From NCBI GenBank assembly GCA_042218715.1, contig JBDGQU010000097.1, positions 1-48,883 of the forward strand: a stretch of 48,883 nt of DNA, read 5' to 3'. The translations under genes and the position numbers were made by a program. Source of the DNA: JAGXLP01 sp042218715. Lineage in GTDB: Bacteria; Bipolaricaulota; Bipolaricaulia; M55B111. Below the pieces are notes generated by a model that made no database searches, was not told the DNA's origin, and saw only the letters and a list, made by a program, of their open reading frames with translations. Below are positions 17,027-25,600 of the stretch, in pieces (positions within the stretch are counted from its first letter, which is position 1; each line of letters opens with the position of its first letter).

Positions 17027-17102
17027 GCCGGTGTAGCTCAATCGGCAGAGCAGTCGACTTGTAATCGACAGGTTGCCAGTTCGAGTCTGGCCGCCGGCTC
17101 CA
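17027..17102 (+). tRNA. tRNA-Thr (anticodon TGT)
   Basis: Cloverleaf with acceptor GCCGGTG against CGCCGGC (one G-T pair), anticodon stem GTCGA/TCGAC around loop CTTGTAA, T-arm with GTTCGAG, discriminator T and encoded CCA. The anticodon TGT is at 17060-17062. It is the first of three tRNA genes leading into tuf. Confidence 0.97.
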
Positions 17103-17160
17103 AGGGTGAAGTAGAGTCATTTCCGCCGATAGTTAGGTTTGGGAACTTAACCTGAGTCAT

Positions 17161-17246
17161 GGAGGGGTACCGAAGTGGCCAAACGGAGCGGACTGTAAAT
17201 CCGTTGGCAGTTGCCTTCGGGGGTTCAAATCCCTCCCCCTCCACCA
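17161..17246 (+). tRNA. tRNA-Tyr (anticodon GTA)
   Basis: 86-nt class II tRNA with a long variable arm (GTTGCCTTCGGGGG region). The acceptor GGAGGGG pairs with CCCCTCC, followed by A and an encoded CCA. The anticodon GTA is at 17195-17197 in the loop CTGTAAA. Confidence 0.97.
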
Positions 17247-17266
17247 GTTCTTGCATCTTGCTTTAG

Positions 17267-17288
17267 CCGTCTCCTTCGGTTGAGACGG
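17267..17288 (+). other. Hairpin in the tRNA-Tyr/tRNA-Thr spacer
   Basis: CCGTCTC pairs with GAGACGG around an 8-base loop containing TTCG. There is no T run. It lies where many bacteria have a tRNA-Gly gene. A TATAAT sequence follows at 17311-17316, but I find no good -35 box for it. It may be a processing signal or attenuator. Confidence 0.35.
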
Positions 17289-17324
17289 TGGAAGTTTTGC
17301 AATATCATTTTATAATTCAGAGGT

Positions 17325-17400
17325 GCCCGTGTAGTTCAGGCGGTAGAACATCCCGTTGGTAATGGGAAGGTCGCCGGTTCGAATCCGGCCGCGGGCTCCA
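17325..17400 (+). tRNA. tRNA-Thr (anticodon GGT)
   Basis: Cloverleaf with acceptor GCCCGTG against CGCGGGC (one G-T pair), loop TTGGTAA with anticodon GGT, T-arm GGTTCGAATCC, discriminator T and encoded CCA ending at 17400. It lies 76 bases before tuf, matching the thrT-tufB arrangement of many bacteria. Confidence 0.97.
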
Positions 17401-17476
17401 GGACGAATATTTGTTCATCTGGTTAACCGTCTGGAAATAAAGTTTAGATATTATTCCAAATTTTAGGAGGTACACG

Positions 17477-18676
17477 ATGGCAAAAGAACATTTTGAGCGG
17501 GATAAACCGCACCTGAATATTGGGACGATTGGACATATTGACCATGGAAAGACGACTCTTACTTCTGCTATGACCAAGGTACTGGCCAATCAGGGTCTGG
17601 CAGAAACGCAAGAGTTCACCGACATCGATAATGCGCCTGAGGAGCAGGAGAGAGGAATCACAATTGCCGTCAGGCACGTGGAATACGAGACCGAAAATAG
17701 ACACTATGCCCACATAGATGCTCCCGGTCACGCGGATTACGTTAAAAACATGATCACCGGTGCGGCACAGATGGATGGGGCTATTTTAGTCGTTTCTGCT
17801 ACCGATGGGCCCATGCCTCAAACCCGCGAGCACGTCCTGCTTGCTCGCCAGGTTGGCGTACCTGCTATGTTGGTTTTCCTAAATAAAACGGATATGGTGG
17901 ACGATCCCGAATTGGTAGACCTCGTGGAAATGGAAGTCCGCGAATTGCTTAACGAATACGAATTTCCGGGTGACGAAGTTCCGATCATAAGAGGTTCCGC
18001 ACTGGAATCCATGGAAAGCGATGGGGACCCCGAGGCCGAGGTAAACAAGCCCATTATGGAGCTGGTTAACCAGCTTGACGAGTACGTACCGCTTCCGGAC
18101 AGAGACGAGGATAAGCCTTTCCTTATGCCGATTGAGGACGTATTTTCCATTAAAGGAAGGGGAACAGTTGCTACGGGACGGGTTGAGCGGGGCAGGGTAA
18201 CTCCGCAATCCGAAATAGAGATCGTCGGACTTCACGGGGACATAGTCCAGACCGTGGCCACGAGCCTGGAAATGTTCAATAAAACCATGGACGAAGCGAT
18301 TGCCGGAGATAACGTTGGAGTACTTCTCAGAGGAATAGACAAAGAAGAGATCGAGCGGGGTCAGGTTCTTGCTGAACCGGGAAGCATTACGCCTCACACT
18401 AAGTTTAAAGCGGAAGTTTACGTGCTGAGTAAGGATGAAGGTGGAAGGCATACTCCTTTCTTCGACGGGTACAAGCCCCAGTTTTACTTTAGAACAACCG
18501 ACGTTACCGGTACGATAAAACTGCCGGACGACGTTGAAATGGTTATGCCCGGTGATAACGTTACTCTGGAAGCTAGCTTGATTGACCATATCGCGATGGA
18601 AGAAGGTCTCAGGTTCGCGATCAGGGAAGGAGGAAAGACCGTAGGTGCAGGGGTAGTTACGGAAATTCTTGAATAA
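17477..18676 (+). CDS. tuf: Elongation factor Tu
   Basis: EF-Tu delivers aminoacyl-tRNA to the ribosome. It has 399 aa. GTPase motifs: GHIDHGKT (G1), RGITIA (switch I), DAPGHADYVKNMITGAAQMD (G3 with the catalytic His), NKTDMVD (G4) and GSAL (G5). Domain 2 includes the GRGTVATGRVERG motif and domain 3 ends GKTVGAGVVTEILE. A TAGGAGG ribosome site precedes the ATG. It follows three tRNA genes and probably shares their transcript, while rpmG, tRNA-Trp, secE and nusG come next. It is the only tuf in the window. Confidence 0.99.
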   Translation: MAKEHFERDKPHLNIGTIGHIDHGKTTLTSAMTKVLANQGLAETQEFTDIDNAPEEQERGITIAVRHVEYETENRHYAHIDAPGHADYVKNMITGAAQMDGAILVVSATDGPMPQTREHVLLARQVGVPAMLVFLNKTDMVDDPELVDLVEMEVRELLNEYEFPGDEVPIIRGSALESMESDGDPEAEVNKPIMELVNQLDEYVPLPDRDEDKPFLMPIEDVFSIKGRGTVATGRVERGRVTPQSEIEIVGLHGDIVQTVATSLEMFNKTMDEAIAGDNVGVLLRGIDKEEIERGQVLAEPGSITPHTKFKAEVYVLSKDEGGRHTPFFDGYKPQFYFRTTDVTGTIKLPDDVEMVMPGDNVTLEASLIDHIAMEEGLRFAIREGGKTVGAGVVTEILE

Positions 18677-18702
18677 ATCAATAAATAACGGGAACGGTAT
18701 TG

Positions 18703-18852
18703 ATGCATAAAGAGCAAGTAATCTTAGTTTGTAGTGAATGTGGAAGACACAATTATCATACGGTAAAAAATCCTCGCAACGATAGCGATAAACTTGAGCT
18801 GAAGAAGCACTGTAAATGGTGTGATGAACATACAGTTCACAAGGAGAAATAG
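18703..18852 (+). CDS. rpmG: Ribosomal protein L33
   Basis: This 49-codon gene encodes a zinc-ribbon large-subunit protein with the paired motifs CSEC and CKWC that define the zinc-binding form of L33. Other family features include the start MHKEQVILVC and the run RNDSDKLELKKHCKWCDEHT. The ATG at 18703 is directly preceded by an in-frame TTG. Its place between tuf and tRNA-Trp/secE is the expected one. Confidence 0.93.
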   Translation: MHKEQVILVCSECGRHNYHTVKNPRNDSDKLELKKHCKWCDEHTVHKEK

Positions 18853-18870
18853 TTAAAATTATAGAATTAC

Positions 18871-18946
18871 AGGCCCGTAGCTCAATTGGGAGAGCGCCGG
18901 ACTCCAAATCCGAAGGTTGGGGGTTCAAGTCCTCCCGGGCCTGCCA
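18871..18946 (+). tRNA. tRNA-Trp (anticodon CCA)
   Basis: The acceptor AGGCCCG pairs with CGGGCCT, followed by G and an encoded CCA. The anticodon CCA is at 18904-18906 in the loop CTCCAAA. The first anticodon-stem pair appears as a C-A mismatch (CCGGA against TCCGA); the other four pairs are sound. Position between rpmG and secE is as in many bacteria. Confidence 0.96.
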
Positions 18947-18970
18947 GTGGAATTATGAGGTGTTGTCAAT

Positions 18971-19165
18971 TTGAAGTGGTTAGATAATGTGGTTTCGTTT
19001 TTGCGGAACGTTAGAGCGGAAATAAAAAAGGTAAGTTGGCCTTCCCAATCCGAAGTAATAACGATGACTATTCTTATTCTCGGAATGGTCATCTTATTAT
19101 CGGCATATATTGGTGGTGTAGACTTGGTTTACAGGCGCATCATCCAACAGATCTTATCCTTGTAA
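18971..19165 (+). CDS. secE: Preprotein translocase subunit SecE
   Basis: SecE is the small essential subunit of the SecYEG protein channel. The 64-aa single-span form has an amphipathic N-terminal segment (NVRAEIKKVSWPSQSEV, with the family's KVxWP motif) and one transmembrane helix (TILILGMVILLSAYIGGVDL). It starts with TTG at 18971, with GAGGTG nine bases upstream. It is immediately upstream of nusG, the standard arrangement. Confidence 0.96.
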   Translation: MKWLDNVVSFLRNVRAEIKKVSWPSQSEVITMTILILGMVILLSAYIGGVDLVYRRIIQQILSL

Positions 19166-19236
19166 CAGCCGCTTGAACTTTCTCAGTTGGTATAGTGATA
19201 AAATTTCCTAGTTAAACGGGGAGCAAGTGGTGGATT

Positions 19237-20328
19237 ATGAAAAAATGGTACGCCATCCAAACTTACGCGGGTTCGGAACTCAAGGTAAAAGAAGAGATAG
19301 AAAGGCGGATAGAAAACCGCGGTTTGGAGGAAAGCGTAGAGAGCTTTAAACAGAACGGAAAACGACAGTATTGCGTCGTTCCTATTGAAGAGGTAATTAC
19401 TTCCAGGAGCAGGCGAGGTAAGTCCAACGAGTATAGGATTCCTTATAGCTACGATCTTCTGGTTGAACCGAACCAAAGGTTAACCAGAGGGGATCCCATA
19501 GCTCGGAAACAGCCCAAACACCTCGACTGGGATTGCATGGTCTCCGAGGTCGAGACGCTTCAGAGAGTCATAGTGGAAATGACAAATAGAACTGAAGAGA
19601 CGTACCTGATTCCCACGGAGAAAAGGATTCGAAGGGATATTCGGAAGGGTGAAAAGATTAGATCGGGGGTGCCATTGACCTCCGACAAGGAAGAAAAGTT
19701 CGTCGTAAACGTAAAAGGAAAGATAGCGCTTCGGGACCGAGTCAAGCGAATAGAATTCATTCTGGAAGACGGATCGGAAGAAGAAAAGATAATCCCTGAA
19801 CGTTACCTGGTAAAGGTAAAAGAAGGAGACGAGTTCGAGGAAGGCGACAGGATTGAAAACGAGGACGTGATCGATTCTCGGTCGTCCGGAATGGTAAAGG
19901 TAAAGGAGTACAAAGATAAGCGGGTCGTGACAGTACAACCCGTGGAGAAACGAAGACTCTTCCCCGGTTATGTCTTTATGAAAATGGATCTACCGGAAGA
20001 AGAAATGATCGACTTGGTTGACGATATAAGGGGCGCTGTTAGATTTGTCGGCTCCCGGTATCATCCCATCCCCATTCGAGGGAAGGAAATGAAGGTAGTG
20101 AAGAGACTCGCGGGCCTGATAGAAGCTCCTACAGCCCCCAGCACTCCGCGAATAGAAGTCGATTTCGACGTGGGTGAAGTGGTTGAAATAGTTGAAGGGC
20201 CGTTTGCCGACTTTACGGGTGAAATTACAGCGATAGATAAGGAAGCGGAGGAAGTGACGGTAAACGTAAAAATATTTGGTCGAGAGACCCCTGTGGATAT
20301 TGGCTTTGAAGGGATAGAAAAGATATAA
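19237..20328 (+). CDS. nusG: Transcription elongation/termination factor NusG with large internal insertion
   Basis: NusG binds RNA polymerase and links it to Rho and the ribosome. At 363 aa it is about twice the usual length. The N-terminal domain starts KWYAIQTYAGSELKVKEEIE and runs to about residue 58 (VVPIEEVITSR). About 175 charged residues then intervene, before the domain resumes at about residue 236 with KRRLFPGYVFMKMDL. The C-terminal KOW domain (FDVGEVVEIVEGPFADFTGE) is normal. The reading frame is intact. A similar insertion (domain II) is known in Thermotoga NusG. It lies between secE and rplK, as usual. Confidence 0.97.
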   Translation: MKKWYAIQTYAGSELKVKEEIERRIENRGLEESVESFKQNGKRQYCVVPIEEVITSRSRRGKSNEYRIPYSYDLLVEPNQRLTRGDPIARKQPKHLDWDCMVSEVETLQRVIVEMTNRTEETYLIPTEKRIRRDIRKGEKIRSGVPLTSDKEEKFVVNVKGKIALRDRVKRIEFILEDGSEEEKIIPERYLVKVKEGDEFEEGDRIENEDVIDSRSSGMVKVKEYKDKRVVTVQPVEKRRLFPGYVFMKMDLPEEEMIDLVDDIRGAVRFVGSRYHPIPIRGKEMKVVKRLAGLIEAPTAPSTPRIEVDFDVGEVVEIVEGPFADFTGEITAIDKEAEEVTVNVKIFGRETPVDIGFEGIEKI

Positions 20329-20348
20329 GTATAGATAGCAAGTAGTTT

Positions 20349-20374
20349 AACTTAGCTCGATTGAGCTGGTTTTT
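20349..20374 (+). terminator. Candidate terminator or attenuator between nusG and rplK
   Basis: A short hairpin AGCTC-GATT-GAGCT (20354-20367), with flanking AAC/GTT able to extend it, is followed by GGTTTTTATTT. The stem is short but the T run is good, so it could separate the secE-nusG transcript from the ribosomal-protein genes, at least in part. Confidence 0.55.
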
Positions 20375-20434
20375 ATTTCCGTTTATACCTCAGCAAGGAT
20401 TGAGGAAAATGAATAAGTTTAGGAGGGAGGAATT

Positions 20435-20866
20435 ATGGCAAAGCGTGTAGAAACTACGTTGAAACTCCAGATACCTGCCGGTCAGGCCGATCCTTCACCG
20501 CCGGTTGGCCCCGCTCTTGGTGAGCACAAAGTAAACATAATGGATTTTTGCAACAAGTTTAACTCCGCCACGAGCGACAAGGAGCCGGGAGTGCTTATTC
20601 CTGTAGATATTACCATCTACACGGATAAGAGCTTTGATTTCGAGGTAAAGGAACCGCCTGCATCGGAACTAATTAAAAAGGCAGCCGGCATCGATAGCGG
20701 TTCAGGTGAACCCAACATGAATAAAGTGGGCAAGATCTCGGAAGAACAGCTGGAACGAGTTGCTAAGAAGAAGCTCCCGGATTTGAATACTTATAAACTG
20801 GATTCGGCCAAGGAAATTATTGCGGGAACGGCCAGGAGTATGGGAGTAGAGGTGGTCGAATCGTGA
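20435..20866 (+). CDS. rplK: Ribosomal protein L11
   Basis: L11 has 143 aa and binds the GTPase-associated region of 23S rRNA. Its N-terminal domain has LKLQIPAGQADPSPPVGPAL, the invariant hinge-and-proline region, and the C-terminal RNA-binding domain has EIIAGTARSMGVEV. A strong AGGAGGGAGG ribosome site precedes the ATG. Its stop codon overlaps the rplA start (GTGA), giving translational coupling with L1. Confidence 0.98.
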   Translation: MAKRVETTLKLQIPAGQADPSPPVGPALGEHKVNIMDFCNKFNSATSDKEPGVLIPVDITIYTDKSFDFEVKEPPASELIKKAAGIDSGSGEPNMNKVGKISEEQLERVAKKKLPDLNTYKLDSAKEIIAGTARSMGVEVVES

Positions 20867-21567
20867 ATAGAAGATACGAAGCAGTAGCAGACAAAGTAGA
20901 TTCCGAGAATATTTATTCTCTTGACGACGGAATTGAATTAGTGAAGGAGACGGCCACTGCCGAGTTCGACGAGACAATTGATGTGGCGTTTAACATGGGT
21001 GTTAACCCTTCTCAGAATATGATTAGAGGAAGTACGGTCCTTCCGAACGGTACGGGGAAAGACGTTAAGGTTCTTGCTTTTGCAAAAGGAGAAGCGAGAC
21101 GTGAGGCAGAAGAAGCGGGTGCCGATTATCTGGGAGACGAAGAGACCGTAGAGGAAATCGAAGACGGGTGGCTGGAGTTTGACGAGGTCGTTTCTACGCC
21201 GGACATGATGAGCTTAATAGGCCGGCTAGGAAGGATTCTGGGTCCTAGAGGGATGATGCCTTCCCCCAAGTCTAATACGGTGTCAGAGGATATTGGAGAG
21301 GCCGTTTCGAGGCTGAAAAAGGGTCAGGTGGAATTCAGGGCTGATAAGTACGGGGTAATTCACGTACCTGTGGGTAAGGCTTCATTTTCTACCCCCGAGT
21401 TGAGAGAGAATTTGGTAGGGCTGGCAAAATCTATTTACGATCAGAGACCGGAAGAAGGAATTCAGGATAGATACGTCAAAAAAGTAACGGTTTCGCCGAC
21501 GATGGGCCCCGGGTTAAAGCTATCCGTTGATGAGTTGAGGGACAAAGTTTACGAGAGAAAGGTTTAG
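20863..21567 (+). CDS. rplA: Ribosomal protein L1
   Basis: L1 has 234 aa and forms the mobile L1 stalk; in many bacteria it also represses its own mRNA. It starts with a GTG overlapping the rplK stop codon. Signature segments include DETIDVAFNMGVNPSQN, MMSLIGRLGRILGPRGMMP (the L1 signature) and VEFRADKYGVIHVPVGKASF. Length and order are as expected. Confidence 0.98.
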   Translation: MNRRYEAVADKVDSENIYSLDDGIELVKETATAEFDETIDVAFNMGVNPSQNMIRGSTVLPNGTGKDVKVLAFAKGEARREAEEAGADYLGDEETVEEIEDGWLEFDEVVSTPDMMSLIGRLGRILGPRGMMPSPKSNTVSEDIGEAVSRLKKGQVEFRADKYGVIHVPVGKASFSTPELRENLVGLAKSIYDQRPEEGIQDRYVKKVTVSPTMGPGLKLSVDELRDKVYERKV

Positions 21568-21619
21568 CTGGACCGCGAAGTTTTAATTCAATCGGTAGTT
21601 CAGGTTTGAGGAGTGAAAA

Positions 21620-22138
21620 ATGGTTACGGAAGCCAAAAAAGACGATGTAGAGGAACTGAAGGAGAAATTTGAAAGAGCTGAAGGAGTAGTATTGTCTGAT
21701 TACCGGGGTATATCGGCAAACGATATGGTTGAACTCCGGGAGGCTTTTACCAAGGAAGGAATAGAGTACAGGGTCGTGAAGAATACTCTGGCCGCAATTG
21801 CCGCAGAACAGGCGGGGTTGGAAGAGTTACCTAAGTTGCTGGAGGGACCGATTGCCGTGGCAGTCGGTTACGATGATCCGGTTTTACCGTTCAAAATTTC
21901 ATCCGATACGGCAAAGAAGTACGAGGCTTTTTCAGCTAAAGGTGGCGTGATTGAGGGAGATATGGTCGCCCCGGACGAAGTAGAAGCCATATCTAGTTTG
22001 TCTTCTAAAGAAGAACTGCTGGCTAATTTTGCCAGAGGTCTCAAGTCCCCGGTCAGGAAACTGGCTTTTCTTTTAAAGGCCAGGGTAAAAGATCTTGTCG
22101 TCGCTCTGGATCAAGTGGTTAAGACTAAGGAAGAGTAG
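21620..22138 (+). CDS. rplJ: Ribosomal protein L10
   Basis: L10 has 172 aa and forms the base of the L7/L12 stalk. The N-terminal rRNA-binding domain has VVLSDYRGISANDMVELREA and YRVVKNTLAAIA. The C-terminal helix that carries L7/L12 dimers follows. A GAGGAG ribosome site precedes the ATG. The 52-base gap after rplA is too short for a long L10 leader. Confidence 0.97.
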   Translation: MVTEAKKDDVEELKEKFERAEGVVLSDYRGISANDMVELREAFTKEGIEYRVVKNTLAAIAAEQAGLEELPKLLEGPIAVAVGYDDPVLPFKISSDTAKKYEAFSAKGGVIEGDMVAPDEVEAISSLSSKEELLANFARGLKSPVRKLAFLLKARVKDLVVALDQVVKTKEE

Positions 22139-22192
22139 ACTCACATAGTTAACGTTTTTTGAATTTTCTATAAGTTACACAGGAGGTCTATT

Positions 22193-22570
22193 ATGGACAC
22201 TGAAGAAATAGTTGAATCAGTTGGCGATATGACGATTAAGGAATTGACGGAGTTAGTGGAAGCGATCGAGGAAGAATTTGACGTTTCTGCCGAGGCAGCC
22301 GCTCCGGTAGCAGCCGCTCCTCAGGGAGAATCAGGTGAAGCTGGAGAAGAAGCCGAGGCCGAAACCATAGATTTGGTCCTTACAAGTACAGGCCAGAAGA
22401 AAATAAAAGTTATCAAAGAGCTTAAAGACATTACCGGGAAAGGTTTGAAAGAATGTAAGGCTCTTGTCGATGAGTTACCTAATACCATTCAGGAAGGACT
22501 GGACGAAGAGGAAGCCCAAGAACTGAAGGAACAGCTAGAAGAGCTGGGTGCGGAAGTAGAACTTAGGTGA
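22193..22570 (+). CDS. rplL: Ribosomal protein L7/L12
   Basis: This 125-aa stalk protein recruits translation factors. The N-terminal dimerisation helices (TIKELTELVEAIEEEFDV) are followed by an Ala/Pro/Glu hinge (about residues 34-58) and the factor-binding domain with KKIKVIKELKDITGKGLKEC and LVDELPNTIQEGL. A strong AGGAGG ribosome site fits its high demand. It precedes rpoB by 56 bases. Confidence 0.98.
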   Translation: MDTEEIVESVGDMTIKELTELVEAIEEEFDVSAEAAAPVAAAPQGESGEAGEEAEAETIDLVLTSTGQKKIKVIKELKDITGKGLKECKALVDELPNTIQEGLDEEEAQELKEQLEELGAEVELR

Positions 22571-22626
22571 AGTTAATAGTAAGAATTGATTGTTCTTTAC
22601 TTGTCTTGTCCTAGGAGGGATACAGG

Positions 22627-25600
22627 TTGAGGGAAAGAAAGGATTATAGTTCTTATGGTGAAGCTATCGAGCCTCCTTATTTGTTAAAGGACCAAAAAGA
22701 GTCTTACGAGCGATTTTTGAATGAAGGCCTGGAAGAGGTCTTTGAGGAAATATCCCCGGTAGAAGCCAGCAGTAGAACCAATTTTAAACTGGAATTCACC
22801 TCTCCCAAGCTGGGAGAGGTAAGGGGCTCCGTGGAGGACTGCGCCGACAAGGATTTAACGTACGATAGACCCTTGCGGATTACTGCTCGTCTGTTTGACG
22901 AGGACGATAACCCCGTAATGGAAAGTGAATTGTACGTTGCCGATATCCCGGTAATGACACCGAAAGGGACGTTTTTAATAAACGGATCGGAGAACGTTTT
23001 GGTCAACGAATTGGCCCGTGCTCCCGGGGTTTATATAACTGAAGAAAGGAACAATCAATTCCGTGCTCATATTTTACCCGATTACGGTGCCTGGCTGGAG
23101 TTGATCCTGGACGATAACCGTCAGAGGTTGTATGCAAACCTTGATCGCGAAGCCAAGGTCCCGATAACTGTTTTTCTCAGGGTTCTGGGAATGGACAGGG
23201 AAGATATGTACTCGGCATATAGCTTCGAACTGGATACCGTTAGGGAGAGAAATCTGAGGGAATACGTCGGATACAAGTTTGCCGAGGACGTTGTCAGGGA
23301 TTCGGAGGTACTATTTGAAGCGGGCGAAACCCTAAGGGAAAAGGATATTGAAGTCATAATTAAGGAAGCGACTAACGAGTCCCTTAGCTTTCTCAACGAG
23401 TACATAGGTAATACGCTGGACCGGGATGACTTCGAGACGAAAGAGGAAGCAGTACGGTTTATTTACGGAAAGTTAAGACCTACCGGTCGGGTTTCCACGA
23501 CCAAGATGGAGAACTACATCAAAGACCTTTTCTTTGACGAAGAGAACTACCTCTTATCGGAAGTAGGCAGGTTCAAGGCGAACAGCAAACTAGGTCTCGA
23601 TAAGGACACTCTCGCTCTAACTCCTGACGACATTCTAAATTCTCTGGATCTTCTATTACAGGTGCCCGGAAACCCCTCGCTACTTGACGAGAAGGACCAT
23701 CTAGCTAACAAAGTAGTAAACTTACCGGGTCAAGCTGCCCGTTCGGCTTTTGAGCGGGGATTGAACAGAGTAATTAGAACTACGGAAGACAAGCTTTCAA
23801 AATTTAGCTTGGACGACGAAGATACGTTACGGGATTTGGTTCCCACCAGGCCGATCCAGTCCTCCGTCAACCAGTTTTTCTACACCGGCCGGTTTTCCCA
23901 GTTCTTAGAGGAGACCAATGCCCTGGCAGAGCTTACCCATAAGCGCCGATTGAATGCGCTAGGTGGGGGATTAAGCCAGCGGCGAGCGAAGCTGGAAGTT
24001 AGAGACGTCCACCCTTCTCATTACTCGAGAATTTGCCCGATTGAGACGCCAGAAGGGCAAAATATTGGGCTGATTACGTCTCTGGCGAATTACGCCCGAG
24101 TCAACGAGTACGGCTTCCTGGAGGCTCCCTATCGGAAGGTAGAAGATGGGAAAGTCACTGGTGAGATCGAGTATTTGATGGCGGGTGAAGAAGAGCAGTT
24201 CAAGATCGCTCCCTCGACGACAAAGATTGACGATGACGGGAATCTAACTGAAGATAGAGTTGAGATCAGGACAGGTAAAGAAAACTTAAGGATGGGTAGA
24301 CCCGAGGAAGTTGATTACGTAGGTGTCTCCCCTAAGGCGATAGTTGGCACGTCGGCTTCGCTAATTCCATTCCTTGAACATGACGACGCCAATAGAGCTC
24401 TGATGGGGGCAAATATGCAGCGCCAGGCAGTTCCCATTAGTAACCCGGAAGCTCCTCGGGTTGGAACTGGAATGGAAGAAAAAGCGGCAAAGGACTCGGG
24501 TATGCTTGTCCTTGCCGATAAACCCGGAGAGGTTACTTACGTTGACGCGGACGAAATAAAAGTAAAGAACGGAGACGGGTCCGAGAAAACCTACAGGCTG
24601 AAAACATTTACCCGATCAAATCAGGATACGCTGGTGCACCAGCGCCCCTTAGTTTCCCCGGGAGACGAGGTGGAGAAAGGCGATGTTCTGGCAGATGGCT
24701 CAACCAGCGAGGAAGGAGAACTGGCCCTGGGACGCAATCTTCGGGTCGGGTTCATGCCGTTTGAAGGGTACAACTACGAGGACGCCATAGTCGTTTCGGA
24801 AAGACTGGTAAAAGATGACATGCTCGACTCTATTCACATAGAGGAATTTGAGGTAAAGGCCGAGGAGACAAAGCTCGGCCCCGAAGAAATTACGGCCGAT
24901 ATACCCAATATCAGTAAAGAGGATCTGAAGAACCTGGATTCCCGAGGCATTATCAGGGAAGGTACCGAGGTAGAAACGGGCGACGTACTGGTGGGGAAAA
25001 TAACTCCCAAGGGAGAATCCGAGCCCAGTCCGGAAGAGAAAATATTTCGGTCAATTTTTGGAGAGCAAGCCCGAAACGTAAAGGATTCTTCTCTGAAACT
25101 ACCTCCGACCGCCGGGAAAGGTAAAGTTATAAGGGTGAAGAAGTTCTCCCGCGAGAAAGGCCACGAGCTGGATACCGGGGTCAATGAGCTGGTGAAGGTT
25201 TACGTGGCAACGAAAAAGAAGATTTCGATCGGCGATAAACTGGCCGGTCGTCACGGTAATAAGGGTGTTATTGCAAAAATACTCCCCGAAGAAGACATGC
25301 CTTTCATGCCCGATGGAACACCATTGGATGTGCTCTTAAATCCTTTGGGAGTTCCATCCAGAATGAACCTGGGTCAGGTCTTCGAGACCCACCTTGGCTG
25401 GCTTTCTTCCCTCAAGGACGAGCACGTGAATACTCCTGTTTTTGACGGGGCCAAAGAGGAAGAAATCCTTCAGGAACTAGATGAAGAGCAGACCGAGCAC
25501 GATCTTGACGAAGGGGCAAACGAGGACGGAAAAGTGGTGCTCAGAGACGGCAGAACGGGTGAGCCGTTTGACAAACCGATTACCGTTGGACACATGTACT

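Noticed and set aside
17038..17589. Minus-strand reading frames of 60-95 codons over the tRNA cluster
   Set aside because: They read through tRNA genes and the start of tuf. Their peptides contain the well-known false-positive stretches (EGFEPPKATA, RPDSNRRPSHYQ) that arise from tRNA sequence.
17879..18928. Minus-strand frame of 349 codons opposite tuf
   Set aside because: It covers tuf, rpmG and tRNA-Trp in reverse. The real genes on the plus strand are unmistakable.
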